This document shows positions 1 to 6,463 of a stretch of 11,818 nucleotides of DNA, piece by piece. The notes under the pieces were generated by a model. The model worked only from the letters and a program-made list of their open reading frames with translations, did not search any database and was not told where the DNA came from. Each line of letters starts with the position of its first letter. Within the stretch, counting starts at the first letter, position 1. Source of the DNA: Betaproteobacteria bacterium (lineage in GTDB: Bacteria; Pseudomonadota; Gammaproteobacteria; Burkholderiales; SG8-41). Where the stretch lies: contig JAKFUJ010000438.1 in NCBI GenBank assembly GCA_021732805.1, positions 1 to 11,818 of the forward strand, given 5' to 3'. The translations under genes and the position numbers were made by a program.

Positions 1-38
1 GACCGGTGCTTGAAACACCTGCAACCAGTCCGCCGCCG

Positions 39-76
39 GCTGCACAGCACGCATAAAATCTGTGCAGCATAATTTT
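39..76 (+). terminator. Probable rho-independent terminator of an upstream + strand gene
   Basis: A perfect 9-bp inverted repeat, GCTGCACAG at 39-47 and CTGTGCAGC at 60-68, encloses a 12-nt loop. On the + strand it is followed by AT and then AATTTTT, so it reads as an intrinsic terminator in the + direction. There is no T-run on the other side, so it does not serve the minus-strand stress gene that ends at 102. It implies a + strand gene ending near the left edge. A Pro/Ala-rich frame closes with TAA at 54-56 and another frame with TAA at 70-72, but the fragment is too short to choose between them or to call a gene. Confidence 0.5.
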
Positions 77-101
77 TAAGTAATTGTTTTAATTAACTGT
101 T

Positions 102-545
102 TTATCTGACCACAATGACCGGACGCGTGCAGCGGGTCAGCACTTCCATGGTCTCGCTGCCGAGCAGCACCGCCGTCAGCCCCTTGCGACCGCGTGACGG
201 CATGACAATGCCGTCGCAATTGCGCGCGCGCGCCGTGGCGATGATTTCCTTGTACGGCCGGTCGGCGCTGGCCATGCGCGTGACGCAGTTGACGCCGGAC
301 TTCGCGGCCAGCACCTCGGCCCGCGCCAGATAGGCTTTGGCATTGTCGCGCGAAGTGCTCTCATAGTTGTCTATCCAGTCGGGTTCGGGCACATACCCTT
401 CTGCGAAAATCATCGGATCCAGTCGCGGCAGCACATAAAGAAAAGTGACTTTGCCGCCGGACATTTTCGCGAGCTTGATACCCGTCACCAGTGCCTTGCG
501 CGACAGCTTGGAACCGTCGGTGTAAATCAGGATGTGCTTGAACAT
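102..545 (-). CDS. UspA-family universal stress protein
   Basis: A single-domain universal stress protein of 147 residues, the usual family length. It is a cytoplasmic Rossmann-like nucleotide-binding fold, normally dimeric, linked to survival of stress and growth arrest. The N-terminus (residues 1-12, FKHILIYTDGS) is the typical first strand and loop carrying the conserved Asp. The C-terminal half holds the ATP-binding loop around residues 116-130, SRGRKGL then LLGS, followed by the closing strand RPVIVVR. The family pattern G-x2-G-x9-G-S/T is met except that the first Gly is Pro116, a position where Ala is also common in related proteins. ATP binding is therefore likely but not assured. The ATG start is fixed by a strong AGGAGG seven bases upstream. 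It is divergent from the adenosyltransferase gene and appears to be transcribed alone. No clear promoter was seen. Confidence 0.93.
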   Translation of the reverse strand: MFKHILIYTDGSKLSRKALVTGIKLAKMSGGKVTFLYVLPRLDPMIFAEGYVPEPDWIDNYESTSRDNAKAYLARAEVLAAKSGVNCVTRMASADRPYKEIIATARARNCDGIVMPSRGRKGLTAVLLGSETMEVLTRCTRPVIVVR

Positions 546-550
546 GTGAC
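546..550 (-). other. Spacer between the stress gene start and its Shine-Dalgarno
   Basis: The ribosome-binding site AGGAGG (minus strand, about 553-558) lies just upstream of the stress gene start and is the only consensus-strength one in the window. This entry marks the spacer bases that, with the start at 545, give near-ideal spacing. Confidence 0.6.
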
Positions 551-645
551 GACCTCCTGCCTATCGGTTGCATTCGACCACTTGACCGTTTCAGCGCCTT
601 ACAGTTCAGATTAACACGCCGGACTGCGTCCTGCACCGCGGCGCA

Positions 646-651
646 TATAAT
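646..651 (+). promoter_or_regulatory. Candidate -10 element for the adenosyltransferase gene
   Basis: A perfect TATAAT lies 27 bases upstream of the ATG at 679, which would give a leader of about 20 nt. No good -35 is seen at 16-18 bp; the nearest TTGACA-like hexamer, TTAACA at 611-616, is too far away. The promoter would depend on an activator or another sigma factor, or the match is chance. The leader is too short for a cobalamin riboswitch. Confidence 0.3.
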
Positions 652-678
652 GACGTTTCGCTGAAAATCCACAACATC

Positions 679-1257
679 ATGGCCAATCGCCTTTCAAAAA
701 TCGTAACGCGCACCGGTGATGACGGCACCACCGGGCTTGCCTCCGGCACCCGCATCGCCAAAAACAGTCTGCGGGTTGCAGCACTCGGTGATGTTGATGA
801 ACTGAACAGTGCGATCGGCGTGCTGCTGGCCGAGACCCTGCCGAAAGAGACGCGAGATGCGTTGGCGGGCGTGCAACATGACCTGTTTGACCTGGGCGGC
901 GAACTGAGCCTGCCGGGACATGCGCTGATCAGCGCCGCGCAGCTTGCGCGCATTGAAGAACTGGTCACGCATTTTAATGCCGGGCTGCCGCCGCTGAAGG
1001 AATTCGTGCTGCCCGGTGGCACCCGTGCCGCGTCGCTGGCGCATGTGGCGCGCACCGTCTGCCGCCGCGCCGAACGTACCGTGGTCGCTTTGATGAACGA
1101 AACGACCACCGCAGACGGGCGTGACGGCCATTCATCGCCGTTGCCGGCGCAATACCTGAACCGCCTGTCTGATTTTCTGTTTGTGCTGGCCCGGTTTCTC
1201 AATAAAACCGGCGGCAGCGGCGACGTGTTGTGGCAGCAGGGCCGCAACCGCGGCTGA
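679..1257 (+). CDS. PduO-type corrinoid (cob(I)alamin) adenosyltransferase
   Basis: This enzyme transfers the adenosyl group of ATP to the cobalt of reduced corrinoids, giving adenosylcobalamin, in the cytoplasm. The 192-residue length fits the PduO/MMAB family, which forms trimers and is unrelated to the CobA/BtuR type. Visible signatures are the N-terminal ATP-binding stretch TRTGDDGTTGL (10-20), GDVDELNSAIG (38-48), FDLGGELS (70-77), FVLPGG (109-114), the helix RTVCRRAER (125-133) with its Arg residues, and LNRLSDFLFVLAR (160-172) with Asn161, Arg162 and Asp165. The start is an ATG with no Shine-Dalgarno in front; an upstream TATAAT at 646 is the only promoter hint. It converges with the BtuF-like gene, 14 bp between stop codons. 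The likely role is salvage or final activation of B12; the dependent enzyme is not in the window. Confidence 0.95.
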   Translation: MANRLSKIVTRTGDDGTTGLASGTRIAKNSLRVAALGDVDELNSAIGVLLAETLPKETRDALAGVQHDLFDLGGELSLPGHALISAAQLARIEELVTHFNAGLPPLKEFVLPGGTRAASLAHVARTVCRRAERTVVALMNETTTADGRDGHSSPLPAQYLNRLSDFLFVLARFLNKTGGSGDVLWQQGRNRG

Positions 1258-1271
1258 CTATGCGTTGAAAT

Positions 1272-2180
1272 TCAGCGCTGTTTTTCGCGCTCGGCATCGA
1301 GATGCCGGCACACCAATCGTGCGCCCTCCAGCAATCGTGGCGTGGCGCGCTGAATGAGATCCGCGGGTATGTAATGGGCCGGCACGGCGTTGAGCGGCGA
1401 CGGGAGTCCTGCCCAGCGTTCAGAAAAACCTGCAGCAGTTTCCGCCGAACTGCCGCCCAGGGCGAGTTCGGGGCGAGCGGCGATCAGGGCTTCCCGCGAG
1501 ATCTCGGGCGTCAGCGTCCGCAATCCACCGAACACATTCACGCCGCCGCACAAGGCAATCACTTCGCTGATGACATGAGCGTTGCTGACGGTCATCAGCG
1601 GGCGCGGCCAGATTTCATAGAACACGCGTAACGGAACACCGGGGTTGCGACGCGCGCGCAACGCCAGCAATCCGGCGTTGTAGTCATCGCGGGCGCGCAG
1701 TCCCGCAGTCTGTGTGCCGGCCAGCGTCGCAATGGCTTCGATGCCGCGGGCAACATCCTCCAGCCGGGAAGCCTCCGCCACAAACACCGCAAGCCCGACA
1801 CTTTCCAGTCGCGCCACGACCGCATCCGGCGTGCCGTTTTTCCAGGCCAGCACCAGATCGGGCTTCAATGCCAGCAGCGACTCGACATTGAACTGCGCTG
1901 CATCGCTGACCACCGGCAACTGCCGCGCCGCCAACGGATAATTACTGAAACGCGCAACACCGGCGAGGTGTGCGCCGGCACCTGCCGCAAATGCCAGCTC
2001 GGTAAGATGTGGGGTCAGCGTAATGATGCGTTGCGCCGGCTGAGCCAGACTGACGGTGACGCCGCGACCGTCAACGGCCTGCACCGCCCACGCGGCGGCA
2101 GGCAAAAAGCCGGCAAACAGCAATGTGGCCAGGACAAGGATACGGTTGATAAAACAAAAACCGCAGGATCGCTTGAACAT
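1272..2180 (-). CDS. btuF: BtuF-like vitamin B12 ABC transporter substrate-binding protein
   Basis: A periplasmic substrate-binding protein of the helical-backbone class that includes BtuF and iron-siderophore binders. Residues 1-32 form a signal peptide with a hydrophobic core and a likely cut after AWA. The mature part starts like BtuF: RIITLTPHLTELAFAAGAG (51-69), FSNYP (78-82), the NVESLLALKPDLVLAW stretch (98-113), and later CGGVNVF (211-217) and SREALIAARPE (228-238). Glu100 and Glu230 sit where BtuF has the two lobe Glu residues that dock on the permease. Trp113 and Tyr81 fall near BtuF corrinoid contacts. No permease or ATPase is adjacent. B12 as ligand is inferred from these motifs and from the convergent adenosyltransferase; heme or siderophore binding is the alternative. 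It lies 49 bp downstream of the cNMP-domain gene, probably in one transcript, and has no visible Shine-Dalgarno. Confidence 0.82.
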   Translation of the reverse strand: MFKRSCGFCFINRILVLATLLFAGFLPAAAWAVQAVDGRGVTVSLAQPAQRIITLTPHLTELAFAAGAGAHLAGVARFSNYPLAARQLPVVSDAAQFNVESLLALKPDLVLAWKNGTPDAVVARLESVGLAVFVAEASRLEDVARGIEAIATLAGTQTAGLRARDDYNAGLLALRARRNPGVPLRVFYEIWPRPLMTVSNAHVISEVIALCGGVNVFGGLRTLTPEISREALIAARPELALGGSSAETAAGFSERWAGLPSPLNAVPAHYIPADLIQRATPRLLEGARLVCRHLDAEREKQR

Positions 2181-2229
2181 GTGGAGGTGCGCTTGTGGCG
2201 CCGCGCAGGATGGGCGCGGACGGGGAAAA

Positions 2230-2772
2230 CTACCGGCGTTCTTCCATCACCCGCAGCAGGCGCGCGCTGGTCTGGCGCAGGCGCAATGACAGCATGGTGA
2301 CCATTTTCACCAGGAGCTTCGAGCCGAGGCCCGGATAATCAAGAATGATTTTTGCCATGTTGTCGCGGGTCAGCACCGCAAAAGTCGTCGGCTGCGACGC
2401 CATGCAAGTCGCGAAACGCGGCTCGCCGTCGATCATCGACATTTCACCGAGTGTCATGCCCGGAGCGGCACTGGTCATGTGCTGCTGCTGGTTGCGCTGG
2501 TCTTTTTTCAGGATGTCGATTTCGCCATCAATGATCAGCAGCATGAAATCGCCCACATCCCCTTCACGAATCAGGATGTCGCCGGTCTGCGCACGGTAAA
2601 CCGTCATGTACCCGGCGAGTATCGAGATGTCTTCCTGCAAAAACTCGGCGAAGAACTGTGATTTGCTGACCAGGGCGAAAATTTCCGCAATCATGGCCGA
2701 GCCGGTCCCCACGCTCTCGAGCCGGTCGAGATTGCCTTGATCAGTCAGGGTGGTGGGATCGATTTGGGCCAT
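2230..2772 (-). CDS. Stand-alone cyclic-nucleotide-binding (CRP-like) domain protein
   Basis: A 180-residue soluble protein with one cNMP-binding beta-barrel and no DNA-binding domain. The barrel covers about residues 36-145: SQFFAEFLQEDISILAGY opens it, REGDVGDFMLLIIDGEI (69-85) follows, then the phosphate-binding cassette PGMTLGEMSMIDGEPR (104-119). Gly109-Glu110 and Arg119 match the CRP residues that hold the ribose and phosphate. The Ser that follows the Arg in CRP is Phe120 here, so ligand choice may differ or be lost. The last 35 residues look helical (KLLVKMVTMLSLRLRQ) and could dimerise, but no helix-turn-helix is seen. Function is unknown: a sensor module acting on a protein partner is a reasonable inference. 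It lies 51 bp downstream of aroG and 49 bp upstream of btuF, with no terminator in either gap. The ATG lacks a Shine-Dalgarno. Confidence 0.88.
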   Translation of the reverse strand: MAQIDPTTLTDQGNLDRLESVGTGSAMIAEIFALVSKSQFFAEFLQEDISILAGYMTVYRAQTGDILIREGDVGDFMLLIIDGEIDILKKDQRNQQQHMTSAAPGMTLGEMSMIDGEPRFATCMASQPTTFAVLTRDNMAKIILDYPGLGSKLLVKMVTMLSLRLRQTSARLLRVMEERR

Positions 2773-2823
2773 GGGTTTAGTGGGGATGATGCTGACCGTG
2801 TAGTCGCACCCTCGCCCCCTCCG

Positions 2824-3894
2824 CTAATTGGCTGCGACAGCCTTGAGACGGCGTTTGCGCACGCCGTCCGCCAGCGTTTCAAGCAGCGTCCGGCTTTCTT
2901 CCCAGCCGATGCAGCCGTCGGTGATGCTGACGCCATAGGTCAGCGGCTTGCCCGGCAGCAGATCCTGGCGACCGGCCTTCAAGTGACTTTCGACCATGAC
3001 GCCGAAAATGCGATCGTCGCCGCCCGCAACCTGACCAGCCACGTCCTGTCCGACATCAACCTGTTTTTCCGGTTTTTTGCTGCTGTTACTGTGGCTGAAG
3101 TCGATCATGATGCGTGCAGGTATGCCGGCTTCGGCCAGACCGCGACCGGTAGCATCGACACTGGCCGCGTCGTAGTTCGGCGCCTTGCCGCCGCGCAGGA
3201 TCAGATGGCAATCCTCGTTGCCGGCGGTCGATACAATGGCCGAATGTCCGGCCTTGGTCACCGACAGGAAATGGTGGGGCGCCTGCGCCGCACGGATGGC
3301 GTCGATGGCGATCCTGATGTTGCCGTCGGTTCCGTTCTTGAAACCCACCGGGCAGGACAGGCCGGATGCGAGTTCGCGATGGATCTGCGATTCGGTGGTG
3401 CGCGCGCCGATGGCGCCCCACGACACCAGGTCGGCGATGTATTGCGGCGTGATCATGTCGAGGAACTCGCAACCCACCGGCATGCCGCTTTCGTTCAGTT
3501 CCAGCAGCAGTTCGCGGGCAATTTTCAGGCCTTCGTTGATACGGAAACTGCCGTCGAGATTGGGGTCGTTGATCAGACCTTTCCAGCCCACGGTAGTACG
3601 CGGCTTTTCAAAATAGACGCGCATCACCACCAGCAGATCGGCAGCCAGTTTTTTCTTCACCTCCAGCAGCTTGCCCGCATATTCCTTGGCCGCCTTGACG
3701 TCATGCACCGAACACGGCCCCATGATCACCAGCAGGCGGTCATCGGCGCCGTGCAGGATGCGATGAATGTCCTGACGCGCCCCGAAGGTCGTATTGGCCG
3801 CGTTCTCGCTGAGCGCGAGTTCGCGCAGCAGATGGGCGGGTGGCGCCAGCTCCTTGATTTCCTTGATCCGGAGGTCGTCAGTACGGTGCAGCAT
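2824..3894 (-). CDS. aroG: 3-deoxy-7-phosphoheptulonate (DAHP) synthase, AroG type
   Basis: Catalyses the first step of the shikimate pathway, condensing phosphoenolpyruvate and erythrose 4-phosphate to DAHP, in the cytoplasm. At 356 residues it aligns over its whole length with the class I-alpha E. coli enzymes (350), and the N-terminus DDLRIKEIKEL (6-16) is that of AroG rather than AroF. The four metal ligands keep E. coli numbering: Cys61 (GPCSVHD), His268 (DFSHSN), Glu302 (MVESHL) and Asp326 (ITDGCIGWE). The substrate-binding stretches RVYFEKPRTTVGWKG (92-106), GARTTESQ (163-170) and KNGTDG (186-191) are intact. Asp146, Pro150, Ser180 and Ser211, sites tied to phenylalanine inhibition in E. 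coli AroG, are all kept, so Phe feedback is inferred. A purine-rich AAGGAAGG lies 11 bases before the ATG. It is downstream of tldD but has its own candidate promoter. Confidence 0.97.
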   Translation of the reverse strand: MLHRTDDLRIKEIKELAPPAHLLRELALSENAANTTFGARQDIHRILHGADDRLLVIMGPCSVHDVKAAKEYAGKLLEVKKKLAADLLVVMRVYFEKPRTTVGWKGLINDPNLDGSFRINEGLKIARELLLELNESGMPVGCEFLDMITPQYIADLVSWGAIGARTTESQIHRELASGLSCPVGFKNGTDGNIRIAIDAIRAAQAPHHFLSVTKAGHSAIVSTAGNEDCHLILRGGKAPNYDAASVDATGRGLAEAGIPARIMIDFSHSNSSKKPEKQVDVGQDVAGQVAGGDDRIFGVMVESHLKAGRQDLLPGKPLTYGVSITDGCIGWEESRTLLETLADGVRKRRLKAVAAN

Positions 3895-3922
3895 TTTGCC
3901 CAGTGCCTTCCTTAACTTTCCA

Positions 3923-3940
3923 TATAATCAATGCATTATA
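3923..3940 (-). promoter_or_regulatory. Candidate aroG promoter -10 within an 18-bp dyad
   Basis: On the minus strand a perfect TATAAT occupies 3940-3935, giving a leader of roughly 35 nt to the aroG ATG. No convincing -35 is seen at 16-18 bp upstream (AGAATC at 17). The same stretch on the + strand reads TATAAT, six bases, ATTATA (3923-3940), a perfect dyad with 6-bp arms. It could be an operator over the promoter. The arm and spacer layout equals that of a TyrR box (TGTAAA-N6-TTTACA) but only 8 of 12 arm bases agree and the key G and C are missing. Confidence 0.4.
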
Positions 3941-3986
3941 AACGATTCGCAGGCCGCGATTCTCGTCCCGCCGAATCTCAAGCTGC

Positions 3987-5429
3987 TTACAGCGTGCCGC
4001 CGACCGTCAGACCGTCGATGCGCAGGGTCGGCTGACCAACCCCCACCGGCACACTCTGGCCTTCCTTGCCGCAAGTGCCGACGCCGGAATCGAGTGTCAT
4101 GTCATTGCCGATCAATGCCACCCGCGTCAGCACATCCGGACCGTTGCCAATCAGCGTCGCGCCCTTTACCGGGTACGTCAGTTTGCCGTTTTCGATCATG
4201 TACGCTTCCGACGCCGAGAACACGAACTTGCCGCTGGTGATGTCGACCTGGCCACCGCCGAAATTCACCGCATAGAGCCCGCGCTCCACCGACGCCAGAA
4301 TCTCCGCCGGATCCCTGTCGCCATTGAGCATGCAGGTGTTGGTCATCCGCGGCATCGGCACATGCGCGTACGATTCGCGACGCCCGTTGCCGGTGGGCGC
4401 GACACCCATCAGCCGCGCATTCAACGCATCCTGCAGATAACCGCGCAGCACGCCGTTTTCGATCAGCACATTGCGTTGCGTGGCATTGCCTTCATCATCC
4501 ACGTTCAGCGAACCGCGCCGCTGCGCGATGGTGCCGTCATCCACCACGGTGACACCGGGCGCCGCGACGCGTTCGCCGATGCGGCCGCTGAACGCCGAGG
4601 TGCCCTTGCGGTTGAAATCGCCCTCGAGCCCGTGGCCTATGGCCTCATGCAGCAGAATGCCCGGCCAGCCCGGCCCCAGCACCACGGTCATGGTGCCCGC
4701 CGGCGCCGGACGCGCATCAAGATTGAGCAAGGCCTGCTGCACTGCCTTCTGCGCATATTCGTTAAGCACAGCATCGCTGAAATAACCGTAGTCAAAACGT
4801 CCGCCGCCGCCAGCACCGCCCTGTTCACGCCGGCCTTCGGATTCAACGATCACCTGTAATGACAAACGCACCAGCGGCCGCACATCGGCCGCCTGCACGC
4901 CGTCGCTGCGCGCGACCATCACCACTTCGTATTCTCCGGCCAGCGAGGCCATCACCTGCGTCACCCGCGGGTCAAGGCCGCGCGCGATACGCTCCAGTCG
5001 CTCGAGCAGCGCCACTTTTTCCGGCGCACCGAGGCTCGCCAGCGGATCCTGCGGCGCATACAGCGTGCGCAATGTGCCGCGCCGTGCAATCGCGGTGCTG
5101 CCGGCGCCGCCCTGACGACCGATGGCGCGCGTCGCCTGTGCCGCGGACTGCAACGCATTGAAAGTGATGTCGTCGGAATAGGCAAACGCGGTTTTTTCAC
5201 CGCTGACCGCACGCACCCCCACGCCCTGGTCGATATTGAAGCTGCCCGATTTGACGATGCCTTCTTCCAGACTCCATGACTCGCTGCGCGAATACTGGAA
5301 ATACAGATCCGCGTAATCGACATGATTGGCCATGATCTGGCCGAATACCGACTGCAGTCGCCCTTCGTCCAGCGCATGCGGCGCCAGCAGCGTGGCGCTG
5401 GCCGTTTCAAAAATATTCGCAGCTTGCAT
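3987..5429 (-). CDS. tldD: TldD metalloprotease subunit
   Basis: TldD forms a heterodimeric zinc protease with TldE (PmbA); in E. coli it processes unfolded peptides, the microcin B17 precursor and the CcdA antitoxin in the cytoplasm. The protein matches E. coli TldD closely. The zinc-binding HEAIGH motif is at about residues 261-266, followed by GLEGDFNRKGTSAFSG. Other family blocks are NIDQGVGVRAVSGEKT near residue 65, NARLMG and TGNGRRESYAHVPMPRMTNT in the middle, and GGGQVDITSGKF. The third metal ligand Cys is in the terminal TCGKEGQSVPVGVGQPTL at about residue 453. I chose ATG 5429, giving 480 residues against 481 in E. coli, with a weak GGAT in front. A TTG at 5441 would add four residues and has no ribosome-binding site. 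It follows the amidase gene on the same strand; the partner gene is not here. Confidence 0.96.
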   Translation of the reverse strand: MQAANIFETASATLLAPHALDEGRLQSVFGQIMANHVDYADLYFQYSRSESWSLEEGIVKSGSFNIDQGVGVRAVSGEKTAFAYSDDITFNALQSAAQATRAIGRQGGAGSTAIARRGTLRTLYAPQDPLASLGAPEKVALLERLERIARGLDPRVTQVMASLAGEYEVVMVARSDGVQAADVRPLVRLSLQVIVESEGRREQGGAGGGGRFDYGYFSDAVLNEYAQKAVQQALLNLDARPAPAGTMTVVLGPGWPGILLHEAIGHGLEGDFNRKGTSAFSGRIGERVAAPGVTVVDDGTIAQRRGSLNVDDEGNATQRNVLIENGVLRGYLQDALNARLMGVAPTGNGRRESYAHVPMPRMTNTCMLNGDRDPAEILASVERGLYAVNFGGGQVDITSGKFVFSASEAYMIENGKLTYPVKGATLIGNGPDVLTRVALIGNDMTLDSGVGTCGKEGQSVPVGVGQPTLRIDGLTVGGTL

Positions 5430-5479
5430 ATCAATATCCAATAATTTAAATATTCAATAAAATCAATTACTTATGATAA

Positions 5480-5500
5480 TTCCGGTGATGCGGCCCGGAA
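5480..5500 (-). repeat. Inverted repeat between the amidase gene and tldD
   Basis: A perfect 6-bp inverted repeat TTCCGG, nine bases, CCGGAA lies 10 bases beyond the amidase stop codon. As RNA it would form a hairpin followed on the minus strand by TTATCATAAG, which is not a proper T-run, so a strong intrinsic terminator is unlikely. The next 50 bases up to tldD are very AT-rich and may hold a tldD promoter, but I could not place good -35 and -10 hexamers at the right spacing. Confidence 0.3.
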
Positions 5501-5510
5501 CAGCAGGCAA

Positions 5511-6389
5511 TCAACGTCCGAGGGTGCGATGCTGCAATGCCGGCAAACTCCGGCGCAGACGTTGTATATGGGTACGGTTGATGCCGGCTACAACCACGCC
5601 GGAACCGCGCGGCAGACGATCCAGAATCACGCCCCACGGATCGACGATCATCGAGTCACCGTGGGTTTCGCGGCCATTGACATGATACCCGCCCTGCGCC
5701 GGCGCCAGCACATAGGCCAGGTTCTCGATGGCGCGCGCGCGGATCAGCGTTTCCCAGTGCGCCTTGCCCGTGGTTTCGGTGAACGCCGACGGCACCAGGA
5801 TCAGGTCGACTTCACCCATCGCGCGATAGAGTTCGGGAAAGCGCAGGTCGTAACAGATCGACAGCCCGATGCGCGCGAACGGTGTGTCGAGCGTCACCAC
5901 CTGCTTGCCGTGTTCGATGGTGCGCTCTTCCGAATAACGCTCCTTGCCCATTTCAAAACCGAACAGGTGGATCTTGTCGTAACGCGCGACACATTTGCCC
6001 TTGTCGTCATAGACCATGCTGGTGTTGAGCACCTTGTCCTTCACCGAAGCGGCCAGCGGCACCGAACCGCCGACGATCCAGATGCCGTGTTTGCGCGCCG
6101 TTGCCGCCAGAAATTCCTGGATCGGACCCTTGCCGTATTCCTCGCGCACCGCCACCTTGTCGGTGTCCTTCAGACCCATGATGCCGAAGTATTCCGGCAG
6201 CGCCACCAGCCGCGCGCCCTGCTCCACGGCCATCGCGATCAGCCGCGCCGCCTCCTTCAGATTGGCCTCGACGCGCGGCCCCGACGCCATTTGCACCGCG
6301 GCAATGCGCGTGACGCCGGCATCGGCCGCAGCCGCGGCATGGACGCCGATTTTTTTCTGGGTCCGGGTTGATCTCAGTCGGGTGCTCAT
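5511..6389 (-). CDS. NIT1-type carbon-nitrogen hydrolase, probable deaminated-glutathione amidase
   Basis: A member of the nitrilase superfamily. The Glu-Lys-Cys triad is clear: Glu66 in ALPEYFG, Lys139 in RYDKIHLFGFE, and Cys179 in SICYDLRFPELYR. The blocks HWETLIRARAIENLAYV (211-227) and GDSMIVDPWGVIL (244-256) complete the fold. These features fit the NIT1 branch, whose known role is metabolite repair: hydrolysis of deaminated glutathione formed by transaminase side reactions. Other small omega-amidase substrates remain possible. At 292 residues it carries about 25 extra N-terminal residues, basic then Ala-rich, before the usual first strand TRIAAVQM. No alternative start codon lies between them, so ATG 6389 stands, although its GGATG ribosome site is weak. 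It sits 74 bp downstream of the small exported protein gene and upstream of tldD, likely in the yhdP transcript. Confidence 0.92.
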   Translation of the reverse strand: MSTRLRSTRTQKKIGVHAAAAADAGVTRIAAVQMASGPRVEANLKEAARLIAMAVEQGARLVALPEYFGIMGLKDTDKVAVREEYGKGPIQEFLAATARKHGIWIVGGSVPLAASVKDKVLNTSMVYDDKGKCVARYDKIHLFGFEMGKERYSEERTIEHGKQVVTLDTPFARIGLSICYDLRFPELYRAMGEVDLILVPSAFTETTGKAHWETLIRARAIENLAYVLAPAQGGYHVNGRETHGDSMIVDPWGVILDRLPRGSGVVVAGINRTHIQRLRRSLPALQHRTLGR

Positions 6390-6415
6390 GTCATCACATC
6401 CATTGATTTGATTTC

Positions 6416-6446
6416 ATTGGTACGCCTGTTGTCATCAGTACCCAAT
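6416..6446 (-). repeat. Imperfect inverted repeat upstream of the amidase gene
   Basis: ATTGGTAC at 6416-6423 pairs with GTACCCAAT at 6438-6446, eight base pairs with one bulged base and a 14-nt loop. It lies in the 74-bp gap between the small exported protein gene and the amidase gene. The minus-strand sequence after it is not T-rich, so it is not a good terminator. It could be an operator or an RNA processing hairpin, or chance. Confidence 0.25.
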
Positions 6447-6463
6447 AACACCAGTAACAAGCG

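Noticed and set aside
1..56. Pro/Ala-rich coding tail ending at 54-56
   Set aside because: Seventeen codons at the edge cannot be told apart from chance, and a second frame is open to 72. It is mentioned only as context for the terminator.
361..672. 103-codon minus-strand frame across the stress gene start
   Set aside because: It overlaps the stress gene in another frame, has no known motif, and the ribosome site belongs to the stress gene.
546..678. Cobalamin riboswitch before the adenosyltransferase
   Set aside because: The string CCTGCCT at about 556-562 recalls the end of a B12 box, but the preceding bases do not match, it coincides with the stress gene's ribosome site, and the whole gap of 133 bp is too short for the roughly 200-nt element.
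1241..1254. GCCGC-AACC-GCGGC hairpin at the end of the adenosyltransferase gene as a terminator
   Set aside because: The stem is perfect but short, lies inside the coding region, and is followed by TGACTATGCG with no T-run.
2737..3915. 392-codon + strand open frame opposite aroG
   Set aside because: It lies antisense to a full-length AroG with all metal ligands in place. Long antisense frames are common opposite GC-rich genes, and its product is rich in His, Gln and Arg with no recognisable motif.
3987..5441. TTG start of tldD at 5441
   Set aside because: It has no ribosome site, and the ATG four codons inside gives a length within one residue of E. coli TldD.
5529..6371. 280-codon + strand open frame opposite the amidase
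   Set aside because: It is a shadow of the amidase, whose catalytic triad is intact on the minus strand.
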